DNA of 64,000 bases. It comes from Epiperipatus broadwayi. Taxonomy: Eukaryota; Onychophora; Udeonychophora; Euonychophora; Peripatidae. A program made the translations under genes and the position numbers. Shown one piece after another: positions 1 through 10,689 of this stretch; the stretch's first letter is position 1, and every line of letters starts with the position of its first letter. The stretch is taken from the NCBI GenBank assembly GCA_028023455.1, contig JAQFVV010000012.1, positions 10,078,499 through 10,142,498 of the forward strand. The letters are read 5' to 3'. The notes beneath the pieces were generated by a model. It did no database searches. It worked only from the letters and a program-made list of their open reading frames with translations, and was not told the origin of the DNA.

Positions 1-774
1 GGTACTTCATATTCTTAGTTAATTTTCATCCTAGTAATGATTTTGAATATACACATAAAACTTCTAAAACTTTAGTTATAGTTTTGGTAGAGACAAAACA
101 TCATCTATTTTTAATAAACAGGCACTTATATGATAGTAAAGATGGTGATAAAAAGAGAAAAAAAAATCTAATCAATAATCATCAGTGGATACTTAGTTCT
201 GAAGAAGACTAAAAATATACTTTTTATTTAAAACATTCTACATATATATAAGTTTAGGACTTATTTTAAACTATATTTATATGTACATTGAGAATATTTG
301 CAGGCAATAAATATTACACTTTATTCAATTTTTTTTCTCAACAGTATATAAATAAACATTTATTTTATATAGCGTATGTAAACAATTGTATTACAGTTAA
401 ATATCAGCCTTTCACGCTAATTGTGCATAGAATTAGCGTGAAAGACTTATATTTAACTCAACAGTATTGTAAAAATAGTTATCAATTTTTTTTTAAATAT
501 TATTTATAATGCTTTCATTTTTTCTTTCTATATATAAATATACTATTTGGAATAAAAAACATCAAGCATCAACAAGGTTAACCAGATTTGACTAAATAAT
601 GGAAATCTAAATATTTTGTGATTTTTGGCATTACAAAGACACTGTGATTGCTATATCTTCTTTACATTGATTTAAGCCGATCTATAAACTTATATTATAA
701 TGTGGAGCTTCTTTTTCCCCACAATTATAAAATTTAACATACCACTTTAAAAAAAATTAAATTGTCAGCACTAT
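1..774. other. AT-rich sequence, no gene seen
   Basis: Only short fortuitous open frames rich in Phe, Tyr, Ile and Lys are present. I see no recognisable domain, splice-site pattern or RNA gene. The only structure noticed is the short hairpin at 409-444. Confidence 0.6.
409..444. repeat. Perfect 14-bp inverted repeat (hairpin)
   Basis: CTTTCACGCTAATT at 409-422 is followed after an 8-base loop by its exact reverse complement at 431-444. The stem is less AT-rich than its surroundings and contains two CpG-bearing GCGTGA cores. It could be a relic of a small foldback element or a structured RNA. No function is claimed. Confidence 0.7.
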
Positions 775-1010
775 ATAAACCTTAAAACAGGCAAAACTCT
801 CTTTACAGTATTGCCACCCAATGCAAGCCAGGGTAATCAATGGATGCCAGAAGGCATAAAATCCCCATCTAGTGCCTACTTATCTAATATCCCCAGACTA
901 GTTTCAGGCTTGTGGCCTTTGTCAGTGAAGAGCCTTGAATCTGAGAGCACTGCACTTAGATCTTAGGATCTAATGCAACCCTCCAGCAGCCACCTTTTAT
1001 CTCTATTTAA
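775..1010 (-). repeat. Dispersed repeat carrying a hammerhead-like core (copy C)
   Basis: The reverse complement of this segment aligns over about 210 bases with 23485-23690, so it is a dispersed repeat. The blocks around GGGGATATT, TAAGTA, GGGATTTTATGC, ATCCATTGATTAC and GGGTGGCA are kept in both copies. It is more GC-rich than its flanks. On the minus strand it contains a hammerhead-like core (890-931). No terminal inverted repeats, target-site duplication or coding frame were seen. Confidence 0.7.
890..931 (-). ncRNA. Hammerhead-ribozyme-like motif, family 1 copy C
   Basis: Reading the minus strand, CTGACAA (925-919) is followed by a perfect stem AGGC/GCCT (918-915 with 909-906) closing a 5-base loop. 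Then come GAA (905-903), the palindrome ACTAGT (902-897) and C at 896. This matches the order CUGANGA, helix II, GAA, A-started helix III, UH of the hammerhead fold. G8 of the core is A here, so this copy is probably inactive. Inner helix I pairs 926-931 with 895-890, including two G-U pairs. The assignment rests on pattern only. Confidence 0.5.
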
Positions 1011-1084
1011 CTACAAAACAATGAGTCTTAAATTGAAAACACAGTAACTAACTAGGTACAAAAGTCAAAGATTGCCTGCATAAA

Positions 1085-1700
1085 ACAACTCTTGATTGGC
1101 TTAGAATCCCATGAAAGCCAGATCAAAAAAAATTGATACAACAGTTTTGTGCTGTTATTCAATCGATAATTGACAAATTTTCTTCAAATTTTCTTCCAAG
1201 ATTTATACAGTTTAGACAATTTGCAAAATCATCAAAATTTATTGTATACCCAGACACGATATTAATGGATAGTCTCAATTTAGAAAATTTCCAATGGCTT
1301 AATTTAGAAGATATGGAAATACAATTAGTCAATTTTAAATCCAATTTTATATGGAAATAAAATTTTGTTGATTTGAAAAATGAGTTAGAAACAATTGAAA
1401 ATGATTAATTGTGGACATATTTAAACAGAATGCTGAAGAGGAACTAATGATAACGTGAAATGTTTCCTGAAACATTTAATTGTTTAAAAAAAATTAGAAC
1501 CACTATATTATCAATTTTATCCTCTAGATATGCATATAAGTCATTGTTTCTAAAATGAATTTAATTAAAGACAGTTCAAAAAATAGAATGATAGATAAAT
1601 CTAGTTCAGCGTGTACATTATTAAAAATAACAAAATATAGACCAGATATAAAACATTTGGTATCCAATGTATTATAGCAAAAATCTCATTAAATAATATC
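1085..1700 (+). pseudogene. Decayed hAT-superfamily transposase, C-terminal part
   Basis: Conceptual translation across a broken frame (open from 1133 to 1360, then stops and shifts) gives blocks typical of the ZBED5/GTF2IRD2-like branch of hAT transposases. These include FLPRFIQFRQF, a proline-bearing strand, a QLVNFKSNFIW segment resembling the family's LIDLQ...LK..F block, and then around 1540-1680 the sequence MNLIKDSSKNRMIDK and KYRPDIKHLV. The last two resemble the conserved hAT dimerisation region (FS..N.IKSK.R..LTDE and Y.PDI..L). The BED finger and most of the catalytic region are absent. Multiple stops make it a pseudogene. No terminal inverted repeats or TSD were found, so element limits are unknown. 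Confidence 0.7.
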
Positions 1701-1919
1701 GATTTATATTATATAGATTTTATATGTTCATTTTCAAAATTTTGTTTTAATTTTAATTATTTTTTTTACTATTAAATTTCAATCAACTTGTGTTCTTCTA
1801 AACAAATATTGTTCACTTATATTTAGCTTATTTAAAAATTTTGATTAATTTATAAGAATTCTTTAAAGCTGTAAAATTTGGAAATAAATGAATTATTATT
1901 GTTATGTTTCAATGGTAAG

Positions 1920-2455
1920 CTTTATTTGTCTTAAAGGGTTACAAGAGTTTACATAGCTTGGATTGCTGTGTTTACATGGGTAATCCGTAGTTGTAGGTTT
2001 ACATATATAAAAATGGATTTATTGTTTTACACAGGATTACAGGAATTTTACATGCTGTGAATTAGTTACATGGTTTTACATAACTTGGATTGCTGTGGTT
2101 ACATGGGGAATCCATAGATATAGGTTTACATATATAAAAGTTGATTTATTGATTTACATGAGATTACAAAAAAAATGTCATGCTGTGGATTAGTTACAAG
2201 GGTTTTTACTTGGCTTGTATTGCCATGATTTCATCAGCAATCCATAGGTGTAGGTTTATGTATGTAAAAGTTTAGTTATGCTGTGGATTAGTTAGAATGG
2301 TTTTACATAGCTTAGATTACTGTGGTTACATGGGTAGTCTGTAGTTGTAGTTTTACACAAGTAAAAGTTGTTTTATTGGTTTACACAAGATTGCATAAAT
2401 TTTACATGGTCTGGACTACTGTATCTACAGATGCAATCCAAGTTTAGTTCTATAT
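1920..2455. repeat. Minisatellite inside R1 copy 1, ~127-bp unit
   Basis: About four diverged units are anchored at 1996, 2123, 2250 and 2350 (GGTTTACATATATAAAA and variants). Each contains TTACATGGTTTTACATAGCTT-like and GGATTGCTGTGGTTACATG-like blocks. The same unit occurs in reverse complement at 12930-13580, so the array is part of R1 rather than a local expansion. Confidence 0.75.
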
Positions 2456-2752
2456 GTAGTTGAGTTGCCTTGGTAACATAGATGAGGACTAGAAATTTCC
2501 ATGGTAGTGTGGCAATTATCTGTGAAGTCTGGCCTGGTGTTGTGAAATCAATGTCAGTATTTTTATTTTTTAGGGTATCTTCTTTGGGTTACCAGGTTTT
2601 CTCTTGGTTTCATTGGCAATGTAGGTTGGGGAGGGTGTTGGTGTGGGTGGGAGGCATGGTGGGATTGTAATGCCTATTTTCTGGTGCATTTGAATATATG
2701 AGTGTTGCAGAGGGGTGGGGTGGTACAGCTATGTTAGAATTGGTTGCAATTG

Positions 2753-3082
2753 TTAAGTTGGACTTTGTGGTAAGCTGGTTGGACTCTGGGTCTGTGTGCT
2801 AGAGGTCAGAGCTGAGTAAGGCTTTTGATGAAGTTTAAGAATGAGATCCATGTGTAGAGTGTCCTGATATCCAGAGGAGGCTGGTGGTATAGCTATGTTT
2901 GAACTGGTTGTAACTGTTGAGTTAGAGTTTGCGGTTGATTGGTCTCTGACTCTGGGTCTGGCTGTGTTAGAGTTGGTGGCTAAATAAGGCTTTTCATATG
3001 ATTTAAGTGTGAGATTCATGGCTAGTGTCCAGGCAAATTCTAGGCAGGTAGTTAGGCTCAGCATTGCTATTTTAAGTGACAT
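2753..3082 (-). other. Conserved open frame in R1 copy 1 (109 codons)
   Basis: On the R1 sense strand this 109-codon frame aligns in the same reading frame with an 89-codon frame in R1 copy 2 (12324-12593). Shared stretches include SSNIAIPP versus NSNIAMPP, SSG..D.L.M and ILK.HQKPY.A. The protein would be Ser/Thr/Pro-rich with an internal repeat (LKSYEKPYLA and LKLHQKPYSA) and a hydrophobic first 20 residues. No family is recognised. It may be a chance frame preserved by sequence identity. The cysteine-poor, low-complexity composition argues against a folded enzyme. Confidence 0.3.
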
Positions 3083-3305
3083 GTTTTTTGAAATTATCTA
3101 GTAACTTGATGATAGTTGAAGATTTGAACAGAAAATTGGAAATCAGTTATCAACTGATTGGTAATTGAAAAAAGTATATAGTTTTTTTTTTCTAGCCTAA
3201 AGTTTTGACTACTTTATAAGCATAAACAACCAGGGCTTGTTAATTCAATTGTGAGCAAATGAACTAATTGCTGGGAACTTGAAATCGAATTTTTATTACT
3301 AAACA

Positions 3306-3318
3306 ATTATTATTATTA

Positions 3319-3353
<35 letters not shown>
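3306..3353. repeat. (ATT)n microsatellite
   Basis: About 48 bases of ATT/TAT repeats with one interruption near the start. It separates R1 copy 1 from the hammerhead-bearing repeat unit A, and is probably a retrotransposon tail or a preferred insertion target. Confidence 0.9.
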
Positions 3354-3354
<1 letters not shown>

Positions 3355-3660
3355 AGCCTATTAATATATGGAGTATCTGAATTAAGTTCAGGCCCATATA
3401 ATTTTTTCAGTTGGAGAGCTGACTTTAAAGACATGCAGATGTCTAAAGGTTTAGATCTTCTTCTTGAGAATTATCTATTAGATAAATGCTTAGTTTGAGT
3501 TGGTTTTTTGAATCTAATGTCCCAACTCCTCACTGAAGAGACCCATAGGTCGAAACCGGTCTGGGGATGGGGACAATCTAAGATAAGGATGATTTGAATG
3601 TCTTCTCTTGTAGTAGCATTTATCATAAAAAAAAGGCTTGTTTAAAGCATTAGCATGCTC
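3354..3660 (+). repeat. Hammerhead-bearing repeat, unit A
   Basis: This ~307-bp segment is nearly identical to 3865-4174, 511 bp downstream. It begins with AAGCCTATTAATATATGGAG and ends near a small hairpin with arms GAGCAT/ATGCTC in unit B (AAGCAT/ATGCTC here). It holds a hammerhead-like core at 3518-3575. No coding frame is present. Both units abut (ATT)n tracts, which suggests LINE-machinery mobilisation or tandem amplification. Confidence 0.85.
3518..3575 (+). ncRNA. Hammerhead-ribozyme-like motif, family 1 copy A
   Basis: The core is CTGAAGA (3533-3539; position 7 is free in the hammerhead consensus). Helix II is GACC/GGTC (3540-3543 with 3548-3551) closing CATA. Then GAA (3552-3554), the palindrome ACCGGT (3555-3560) as helix III, and C3561 as the expected cleavage nucleotide. 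Helix I pairs 3527-3532 with 3562-3567 (one G-U pair). After a small internal loop, TGTCCC (3518-3523) pairs with GGGACA (3570-3575). All core nucleotides visible are consensus. Helix III has no loop, so a single RNA could not close it; a dimer through the 6-base palindrome could. Dimeric action is known for hammerheads with minimal helix III; here it is inference. Confidence 0.6.
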
Positions 3661-3784
3661 TTAAGTTTACATATTGGTAATTGCAAGCTATGCCTTCTCT
3701 TGTAGTAGCATTTATCCTAAAAAAAAGCTTGTTTAGAATGTTAGCATGCTCTTAAGTTTACATATTGGTAATTGCAAGCTATAT
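3600..3784. repeat. ~92-bp tandem duplication after unit A
   Basis: The block from CTTCTCTTGTAGTAGCATTT to GGTAATTGCAAGCTAT occurs twice in tandem (3600-3690 and 3692-3784). Differences are few (for example ATCATAAA versus ATCCTAAA). Its first part is also the 3' part of units A and B, so a segment of the repeat has been locally duplicated. Confidence 0.8.
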
Positions 3785-3829
3785 ATAAGTCATGTGACAT
3801 TTGACTTTTTATTATTACTATTATTATTT

Positions 3830-4175
3830 TGCTGTTGGGGCTTTGGCTAAATTAAATGGCTAAGCCTATTAATATATGGAGTATCTGAATTAAGTTCAGG
3901 CCCATATAATTTTTTCAGTTGGAGAGCTGACTTTAAAGACATGCAGATGTCTAAAGGTTTAGATCTTCTTCTTGAGAATTATCTTTTAGATAAATGCTTA
4001 GCTTGAGTTGGTTTTTTTGAATCTAATGTCCCAACTCCTCACTGAAGAGACCCATAGGTCAAAACCGGTCTGGGGATGGGGACAATCTAAGATAAAGATG
4101 ATTTGAATGCCTTCTCTTGTAGTAGCATTTATCATAAAAAAAGCTTGTTTAGAGCATTAGCATGCTCTTAAGTTG

Positions 4176-4176
<1 letters not shown>
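3830..4176 (+). repeat. Hammerhead-bearing repeat, unit B
   Basis: This is the second unit, with about 35 more bases at its 5' end (GCTGTTGGGGCTTTGGCTAA...) than unit A. It runs to CTTAAGTTGTTT, where an (ATT)n tail starts at 4178. The clean junction to (ATT)n is consistent with this being the 3' terminus of the element. Identity to unit A is very high by eye. Confidence 0.8.
4027..4084 (+). ncRNA. Hammerhead-like motif, family 1 copy B (core mutated)
   Basis: Identical to copy A except that the first base of the GAA core (G12) is A: GGTC is followed by AAAACCGGTC. G12 is a catalytic residue in hammerhead ribozymes, so this copy is predicted inactive. CTGAAGA lies at 4042-4048 and the expected cleavage nucleotide is C4070. 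Confidence 0.5.
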
Positions 4177-4177
<1 letters not shown>

Positions 4178-4237
<60 letters not shown>

Positions 4238-4450
4238 GTTTCAACAATAGTAAACTTTATTGATCCTTTTAGTTACATAGTATTACAATGCCATAGCAAG
4301 ATACATATTGAATCTTATTATTGTCAGTTCAATTTAAAGTGCTACCATATTCATTTTTTAAAAAGTACATATCTATATGGGTAATTTTACACGAGTGTAT
4401 CTACTTTAGGAATGTTAATTAATCACATTATTGTCCAATAGGAGTAATTT
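4178..4450 (-). repeat. (ATT)n tract and R1 3'-end fragment
   Basis: The 4178-4236 stretch is uninterrupted ATT repeats. It is followed by GTTTCAACAATAGTAAACTTTATTGA, the same end sequence (on the minus strand ...AATAAAGTTTAC..TTGAAAC) found at the 3' ends of R1 at 1880 and 14310. This is therefore a fourth, truncated R1 3' end of about 200 bp; similarity fades around 4450. Confidence 0.65.
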
Positions 4451-6880
4451 CATACAATAAAAAATGTATTTTGAAAGAGGTTGCTTTGACGCCCCCCCAA
4501 AAAATGATGCATGTTAGTAATGAAGACTTTGAAAGCTTACTTCCACTGTCCCTGGCTAATAATATCAATGGTAAGGCCAGAAATACTTGAAGAAAAGAAT
4601 AATACCCTTCAAAATATTTACTAATATATGTGATATTATTAACAGTTAAACATATTTGGAAAAGTATATTGATTTTTTTTTAAACATTTAATAATTAAAC
4701 TAAATGAAGGAAATAGTCCAACATATAATTACAAGCAAAACAAATAAGACCAATTTTTAAAAAAACTATCAAACTATTAAAGATTAATTATCAAAATTCA
4801 GAATTGTAGGTAGTTAAAAGCACGGATGATTGGCTAACTTAGAAATATATTTAAAAGAAAAAAAACCCTGTAATACAAAGAATTTAAATAAATTTAAAAC
4901 CCAAAAAAAATGCTTGTATTATATAGAAAAGTAAATATTATTAACGTTAGTAATAATCATATAATTAGTTGCATTGAAAGTTGTGTTGAACATTCAAATT
5001 TAAGCATCCAAGTGGCAAACTGAACACAATAAAATTTCAAGTAATACCCCCCCCCCCCCCGTAGTTCTCAACCTCCTAAAGAAGTTAAACATTGAGAAAT
5101 AATAATGTGCTATTAAAAAGTGCACAGGCCCAATTTTACAAACAATTCTGATAGTAATATTAATTAATGTATAAATGAATTTTTATTAGTTTTGTTTATT
5201 AATGATTCATATTCAATCGAAAAACTATGCTTAGACATAATTTATATTAATTTTAGAAAATCAATTGAAAGATAAATTAACACACATGCATATATATATA
5301 TATTAATCTACAAGTGATCTTATAAAAATGAAGTTCAACTTTTCTCTCTCATAATTTTAAAATGTATCTTAATATCACAAAATATTTAACATGGTGACAT
5401 AAGCATTAGCTCATAGAATATCAACAAATCTATTCAAAGATGATTAATGGAAAAGAACTGAATCACTCTTCCCAGATTGCAGTATTAAAAAAAAAACTGG
5501 ATTTACCTTTTAACAAAGAATCATTCCACCAACATGGGAAGGCAAATAATCTATTATCAAGCAAGATAATCTGTTTCCTCTATAATTAAGAGTGAATTCA
5601 TTTAAAAGCAACATACAATTAAAAATTACATCAGGGATCCATTGCTTATTAATTTCAATTGTGCAGTCTGGTGACTTGCCCAGTGTCTCTATAACCATTA
5701 CAGATACTATCAAATATGACAGGATGGACTGGAAAAATTAGCATTCTAATTGACAAATTTATAGCAGATAATTTTCAGATTAGAATAGTTCCAAAATGCA
5801 ATTATTCAAATTATCATAATTGATAAGTTACTTTTTAAAATAATAATAATAACAACAATCTATAATAAATTGTATTTAAATGTTTCAAAAATTAATATTT
5901 AAATATATATTGGAGTGCATCACTTAGAATAAATAAACAATTTCTAAAGAAAGGCTTGCATAGATAGTTATTTAACTGACATTTTAAAAATATAATACAT
6001 ATTTAAAAGAAATAACAAAGTATTTGATATATCGACTAACAATATAACATAAAAAAAAAACTAAAGAAACAAACTGACATTTTAATAATAAGCATTTTTT
6101 TTTTTAAAGTTGGTTATACTTTTTATTTCAAACTTTTATAAATTCTAAATATCATAAAATAAGGCGCTGTTTCCTATTTCTGATATGGTCATTATCCTTC
6201 TTTCCATAAAAAAAATTTCTGTGAACCTCTTCTAATAATGACCTTGAAACTATACAAACTGCTATATTTTGTAGAAAATATACTAGGCTTTAGTAACTAG
6301 AGAGCTATAAGTAAGTTAAGTTTTTACTTCAGAGAAAAAATAGTAATAAAATGTAAACACATATCTAGTTTAAAAAGCAATAAAAAGATCGCTAATAATT
6401 AATAGCAACGTAAATGTAAATTGATATGTAAGTTTTTAAAAAATAATGAAAAATAAATTCTGTAAAAATAAAGGAAAGTTTATTTTGATGATTTGAATTT
6501 AAGTCAAATTCAATGAAGAAAGATTGGTTTGCAGATAAATTAGACTTAAACTCATAAAGATTGTAACTTAAAAACATTCTGTAAAACATTGCTGAAAGAT
6601 AATGCAAATGATTATTTTAGGGCGGATATAACTCCTGGATTTAAAATACCAAGAAAGCTGTGTATTGTTAAAATCAAACCATTAAACTATTTTAGGAGAA
6701 AACAAATGGAATAAATATTTGAAGCTAATTACTGTGGAATGCTAACGGTCATAATTAGAAGCCTGATCCTTATCATCATTGTAAAAATGCATTAGTCAAA
6801 TGGAGTTACTTTTACAGTGGAATAATAGAAATTTATTCATAAATTCAAGCAAAGAGAAAACAGTATAAATAGTGCATGCA
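4451..6880. other. AT-rich intergenic sequence
   Basis: No coding frame, repeat family or RNA was recognised. It contains a 14-base poly-C run (5047-5060), several poly-A/T runs and a short (AT)n at 5290-5302. The short open frames present (5510-5713, 6392-6607, both minus) show no domain. Confidence 0.5.
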
Positions 6881-7130
6881 ACAAAAGAGTGCTGTCGTCA
6901 GCTTTCCTCCACTCATTGCGTGCTGTTGTATGTTGCTGTCATAAGGACTTTTGAGAAACGCTGAGGGAAAAGTGCCTTAAACTTTTCTGCAATGATGGAA
7001 GTGCCCTAAAGCCCATGCCTCTGAAGGTGAAAGAAAGCTGGTTAGGGAAAATGTTTACAGACCATACCGTCTTTTTATGATCTGTGTACACCTGAGAAGG
7101 CCCAATTAGGATTGTGTTTTAAGTACTGTG
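6880..7130. other. Unidentified GC-richer patch
   Basis: About 250 bp stand out from the surroundings by higher G+C and non-repetitive, complex sequence (TGCGTGCTGTTGTATG, GAACGCTGAGGGAAAAGTG, ACACCTGAGAAGGCCC). All six frames are broken. It might be a fragment of an old transposon or a degenerate exon. I do not recognise it. Confidence 0.35.
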
Positions 7131-10039
7131 AGTACGTATAAACTTTTAATATTCACTTAGGTCCACCATTAATGTAGTTTTTGTTGATAATTGTTGGTAG
7201 TCAATTTCATAGCTGAATACACAAACACATAGATTGGAATAACAGTTCAATAAGCTTCTATGACTAAAAAATTGCACTTGATGATTGATAGTAGTTAGAT
7301 GATGCTTTCCACATCTTTAATGTAAATTACTCTAGCATTTCAAATTTAAAACAATAATAAAATAATGAAGTTGCTTATATTTTTTCAGTGAGTCTTTCTA
7401 CAAACAACTAAAAATAATTTAAATACCTTTGATAAAAATATGGCATTACACAGTGCACCTTATATTTATTTTCATAAACTATGAAAATCTATAACATTTC
7501 CTGATAATCATATGAATGACATTATAAAATTTTCATCATAATACATGAAAATGGGTTATGATTGTTTTCCACACACAATTTAAAATGTAAAATAACATAA
7601 ATGTAATCAAATGACATTAACATTATATTATATCATTACTGCCTAAGGTAGGCAATAATAAATCATCCAAAAAAAATAAAAATAGATGAAGCAATTAAAA
7701 AAAAAAACCAATGTAAAATAAAAGTTAGACATATACACTTAACTTATGAAGAATTATCAGCTGAAAAATCTTATTATGTACTTATGATTTCTTGGAGTTT
7801 CCAAATCTATACTCAACAGTTCTATGCACTAAACAACATCTTATTAAAATAATATTAATGTGTTTACCCAATTGTTTGAAATCATCTACTGTCCAGATAA
7901 AATTACAAACAATTTTGTTTTTAATTTCAAGATTGGCAAATTTTTATTATTTTAATATGAGCCATGATTCACCTATGTAATATTTTTTATTTAATATTGA
8001 AAACGTAAATAAGTAGCTATATATGTATTCCTATTTTAAAATAAAATTAAACAAAAACACTGAAGTAAATAAAGCAGATAAAATATGTTTTATATAAAAT
8101 AAAACTTTAGTCTATTCTGACCTATCACTGCTGTTGAAAAGAATAAAACTGGTCTTGTAAGAGTCACAGTTCATAATCCAGCAGATGGCTATTATACATA
8201 TAATCCAATATTTTATTTCACAATGAACTTAGAAGAGTTTACATCAATGTTTTGATTTATATATGATAAATTTTTGATTTATAATAAATTATATAATTGA
8301 TTAAAAAAACATACAAGTTAATTAATCTAAGAGTATTTATATAGTTTTGCTTTTCCCTAGCAAAATATTTTCACTTCTTATAGTACATAGCAAGTAAAAA
8401 CTAGTTGTATATAATTTTTATTTAGCTAAATGTGGGTGTAGGCATATTTATAAATCAACTGACATAAAATTAACCAACAATTTTTAAATATAGGGTTCAG
8501 TGAAAAAAAATAAAAAGGTGAGTGAACTAATTAAATTAAGTTGTATTTTTTTTATATGTACATAAGTTTTTTCCTGAAGATAATTTTGATAGACTGGACA
8601 ATAAAGTAACAATTGACTATCATTAGTCAATTTTTGCTATTTTTTAATATAATTTATTCTAGAATATCAATTTTACATATTTTTCTTTAATATTTGTTCA
8701 TGTTTGCTGCAGAATATAGTGATTTAAAATATGGAAACATTATATAATAAGAGAAAGGAATAGAAGTATACCATATTCAACAAAATCTATGATTTGGGAA
8801 GAATCAAATTATTTACAATACTGTATCTATATTTAAAATTATTAAAATTTTAAACTATTTATATAAAGGTCAAAATAAATCACGATTGTTTCTTTATAAA
8901 TAATTATTATTTAAAAAAAAACAACTTATAACTGTAATTGATATTTAGATCATCCAAATATATATATATATTAAAGCTGTTTGCAAAAATATTATCGAAC
9001 TATATGTTATTTTCAGTGGGTTTTCTTACTGATAATACTATTAATTATTCTTTAAAAAAAAAACAGATTTTATTATTATTTTGCTGAATATTGTACAAAT
9101 GCAATGATATATATATATTCTTTTTTTTAAATGCTACTCTTATTGATATTAGTAGTCTCCAATTTTATTATATTTTAAAGTGAATCTCAACATATTGAAA
9201 ATATCCATATGTAGTGATAAGGACTGTATTAGGAACCCCTCATAAAAATCATTTAAGTATTGCTTTACAGCTTAAAAAATCACTGCTGTATTATTCAGTG
9301 TCATAGTAACTTTCTTTTGCAATCAATACACAGAACCATTATAATGGAAGGGTTCAATCATTATTGAATTTTTCTCTATATACATTAACAGAATGAAATA
9401 TACTCTTCATAGAAATTTAATAGCATTCATATCCAAAATATGAATATTGTCATAAATATATTCATTATATGTAAATTATAAATGATTCTTTTTATAATTT
9501 TTTAACAAATTTGAATAAAAGATTAACTTAAAAAAATCCCTTAAAAACTCAACATAAATCATAGTCACTTTAGTGAACATATCCAAGGAAAAGGAAAATT
9601 ATGCAAGGTTTTTTTTTAGCAAGTTTTTTATTAGCTTTAAATAGTTTATAAAACTTTCTCAATTTAAAATCTACATCTGCTGTTGCTATTATAATAAAAA
9701 GAAGAAGAAAAAAATAGTAGCAGTAGTAGTTCTGCAGTTAATCTTAGTCCTGTCACCACATTAATTCCAAAAGCTCCTGTTTCAAATCACAAGAATTTGC
9801 ATAATATTCGTTTTTTTTTACAAATAAATTTCAATCATCACAAAGACTGAACTTGACCTAATCAGATAATACTCTAGTTATAAAAAAAAAAATTCATGTG
9901 TACTATGGATAATTTGCAAGAAAAAATATTTCATTAGAATCTGCAATATTTCAGGTTCATTAACATATATTGAGCCAATTACTAACAATTAACTATGCAA
10001 CACATCTTTTCTAAGATAATCTTGAATTTACAAAAGCTT
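7131..10039. other. AT-rich intergenic sequence
   Basis: Nothing recognisable. Poly-A runs and short (AT)n stretches near 8956 and 9106 are the only structure. Open frames are all short and of AT-driven composition. Confidence 0.5.
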
Positions 10040-10685
10040 TTTTTAAAAAAATGACATTTTTAAATTGTTAAAACCAATTAAAATGGCAGCCATACAACCA
10101 CATGCCCAAGTGGTTATCACCAAAATCTATTCTACCATATGCCAGCATCCTCAAGAACAATTTCCATGTCAGCAATATCAAAGATATTTAATGTTCATTA
10201 ATGAATGCCAATTTGAAGTTTCAGGACAACCAAGGCAAACAACATTTACAACCAAGAAGCAAAAACACATGAGTATAGCTCCCCTTCCCCCAATGGTGTT
10301 GATGCCTGATGTAGCTAACAACAATTTGTGAACATTTATTATTATCATTCCATACAGGATACTTTGCATCATTTAAGACATTTTCCATCATTATATCAGT
10401 CACAGATTCCAACTGTTTTCTATATCAGTTCCACCCCACTCGCTATCTCAACCAGCTCAAGTGCCTACCACACATGAACTCATGGCTCTAACATCTTATC
10501 AGGGTAAACTCTGGAATAACAGTGCATCACTTAAAACATAGTACATTCACCTCATCAACTGACAGATCCAAAAAAATTTACAAGATATCACTCTACCAAT
10601 TTACCTAAAAAAAAAAAAAAAACTTTAAATGCCCAGAGCATGAACAATAAGATTTAACCTTGACATCTATAGTGCTCACCAACTA
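10040..10685. other. Unidentified C-rich-strand segment upstream of R1 copy 2
   Basis: The plus strand is C-rich and G-poor (CCACATGCCCAAGTGG, CTCCCCTTCCCCCAATGG, CCACCCCACTCGCTATC). This composition matches the plus (sense) strand of the R1 body at 12300-12860, and the segment runs directly into an R1 3' end. It may be the 5' continuation of that R1 copy. The 88-codon frame at 10065-10331 has no recognisable domain. Confidence 0.3.
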
Positions 10686-10689
10686 TAAG

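Larger units (their letters stand above)
1876..3305 (-). repeat. R1 repeat family, copy 1 (LINE-like 3' region)
   Basis: This is the first of three long copies; 11390-13600 matches it as reverse complement and 14308-16780 matches it directly. On the minus strand the element ends with AATAAAG, then TTACC.TTGAAACAT, then AAT-type repeats. A polyadenylation-like signal followed by a short tandem tail is the layout of a non-LTR retrotransposon 3' end, so I take minus as the sense strand. From 3305 down it holds a ~200-bp segment, a GC-richer body (about 3080-2480) and a minisatellite (2455-1920). There is no intact polymerase; it is probably a long 3' untranslated region. Confidence 0.65.

Noticed and set aside
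10065-10331. 88-codon plus-strand frame considered as a host exon
   Set aside because: It has no domain and no plausible splice context, and it is in DNA whose composition matches the adjoining R1 repeat.
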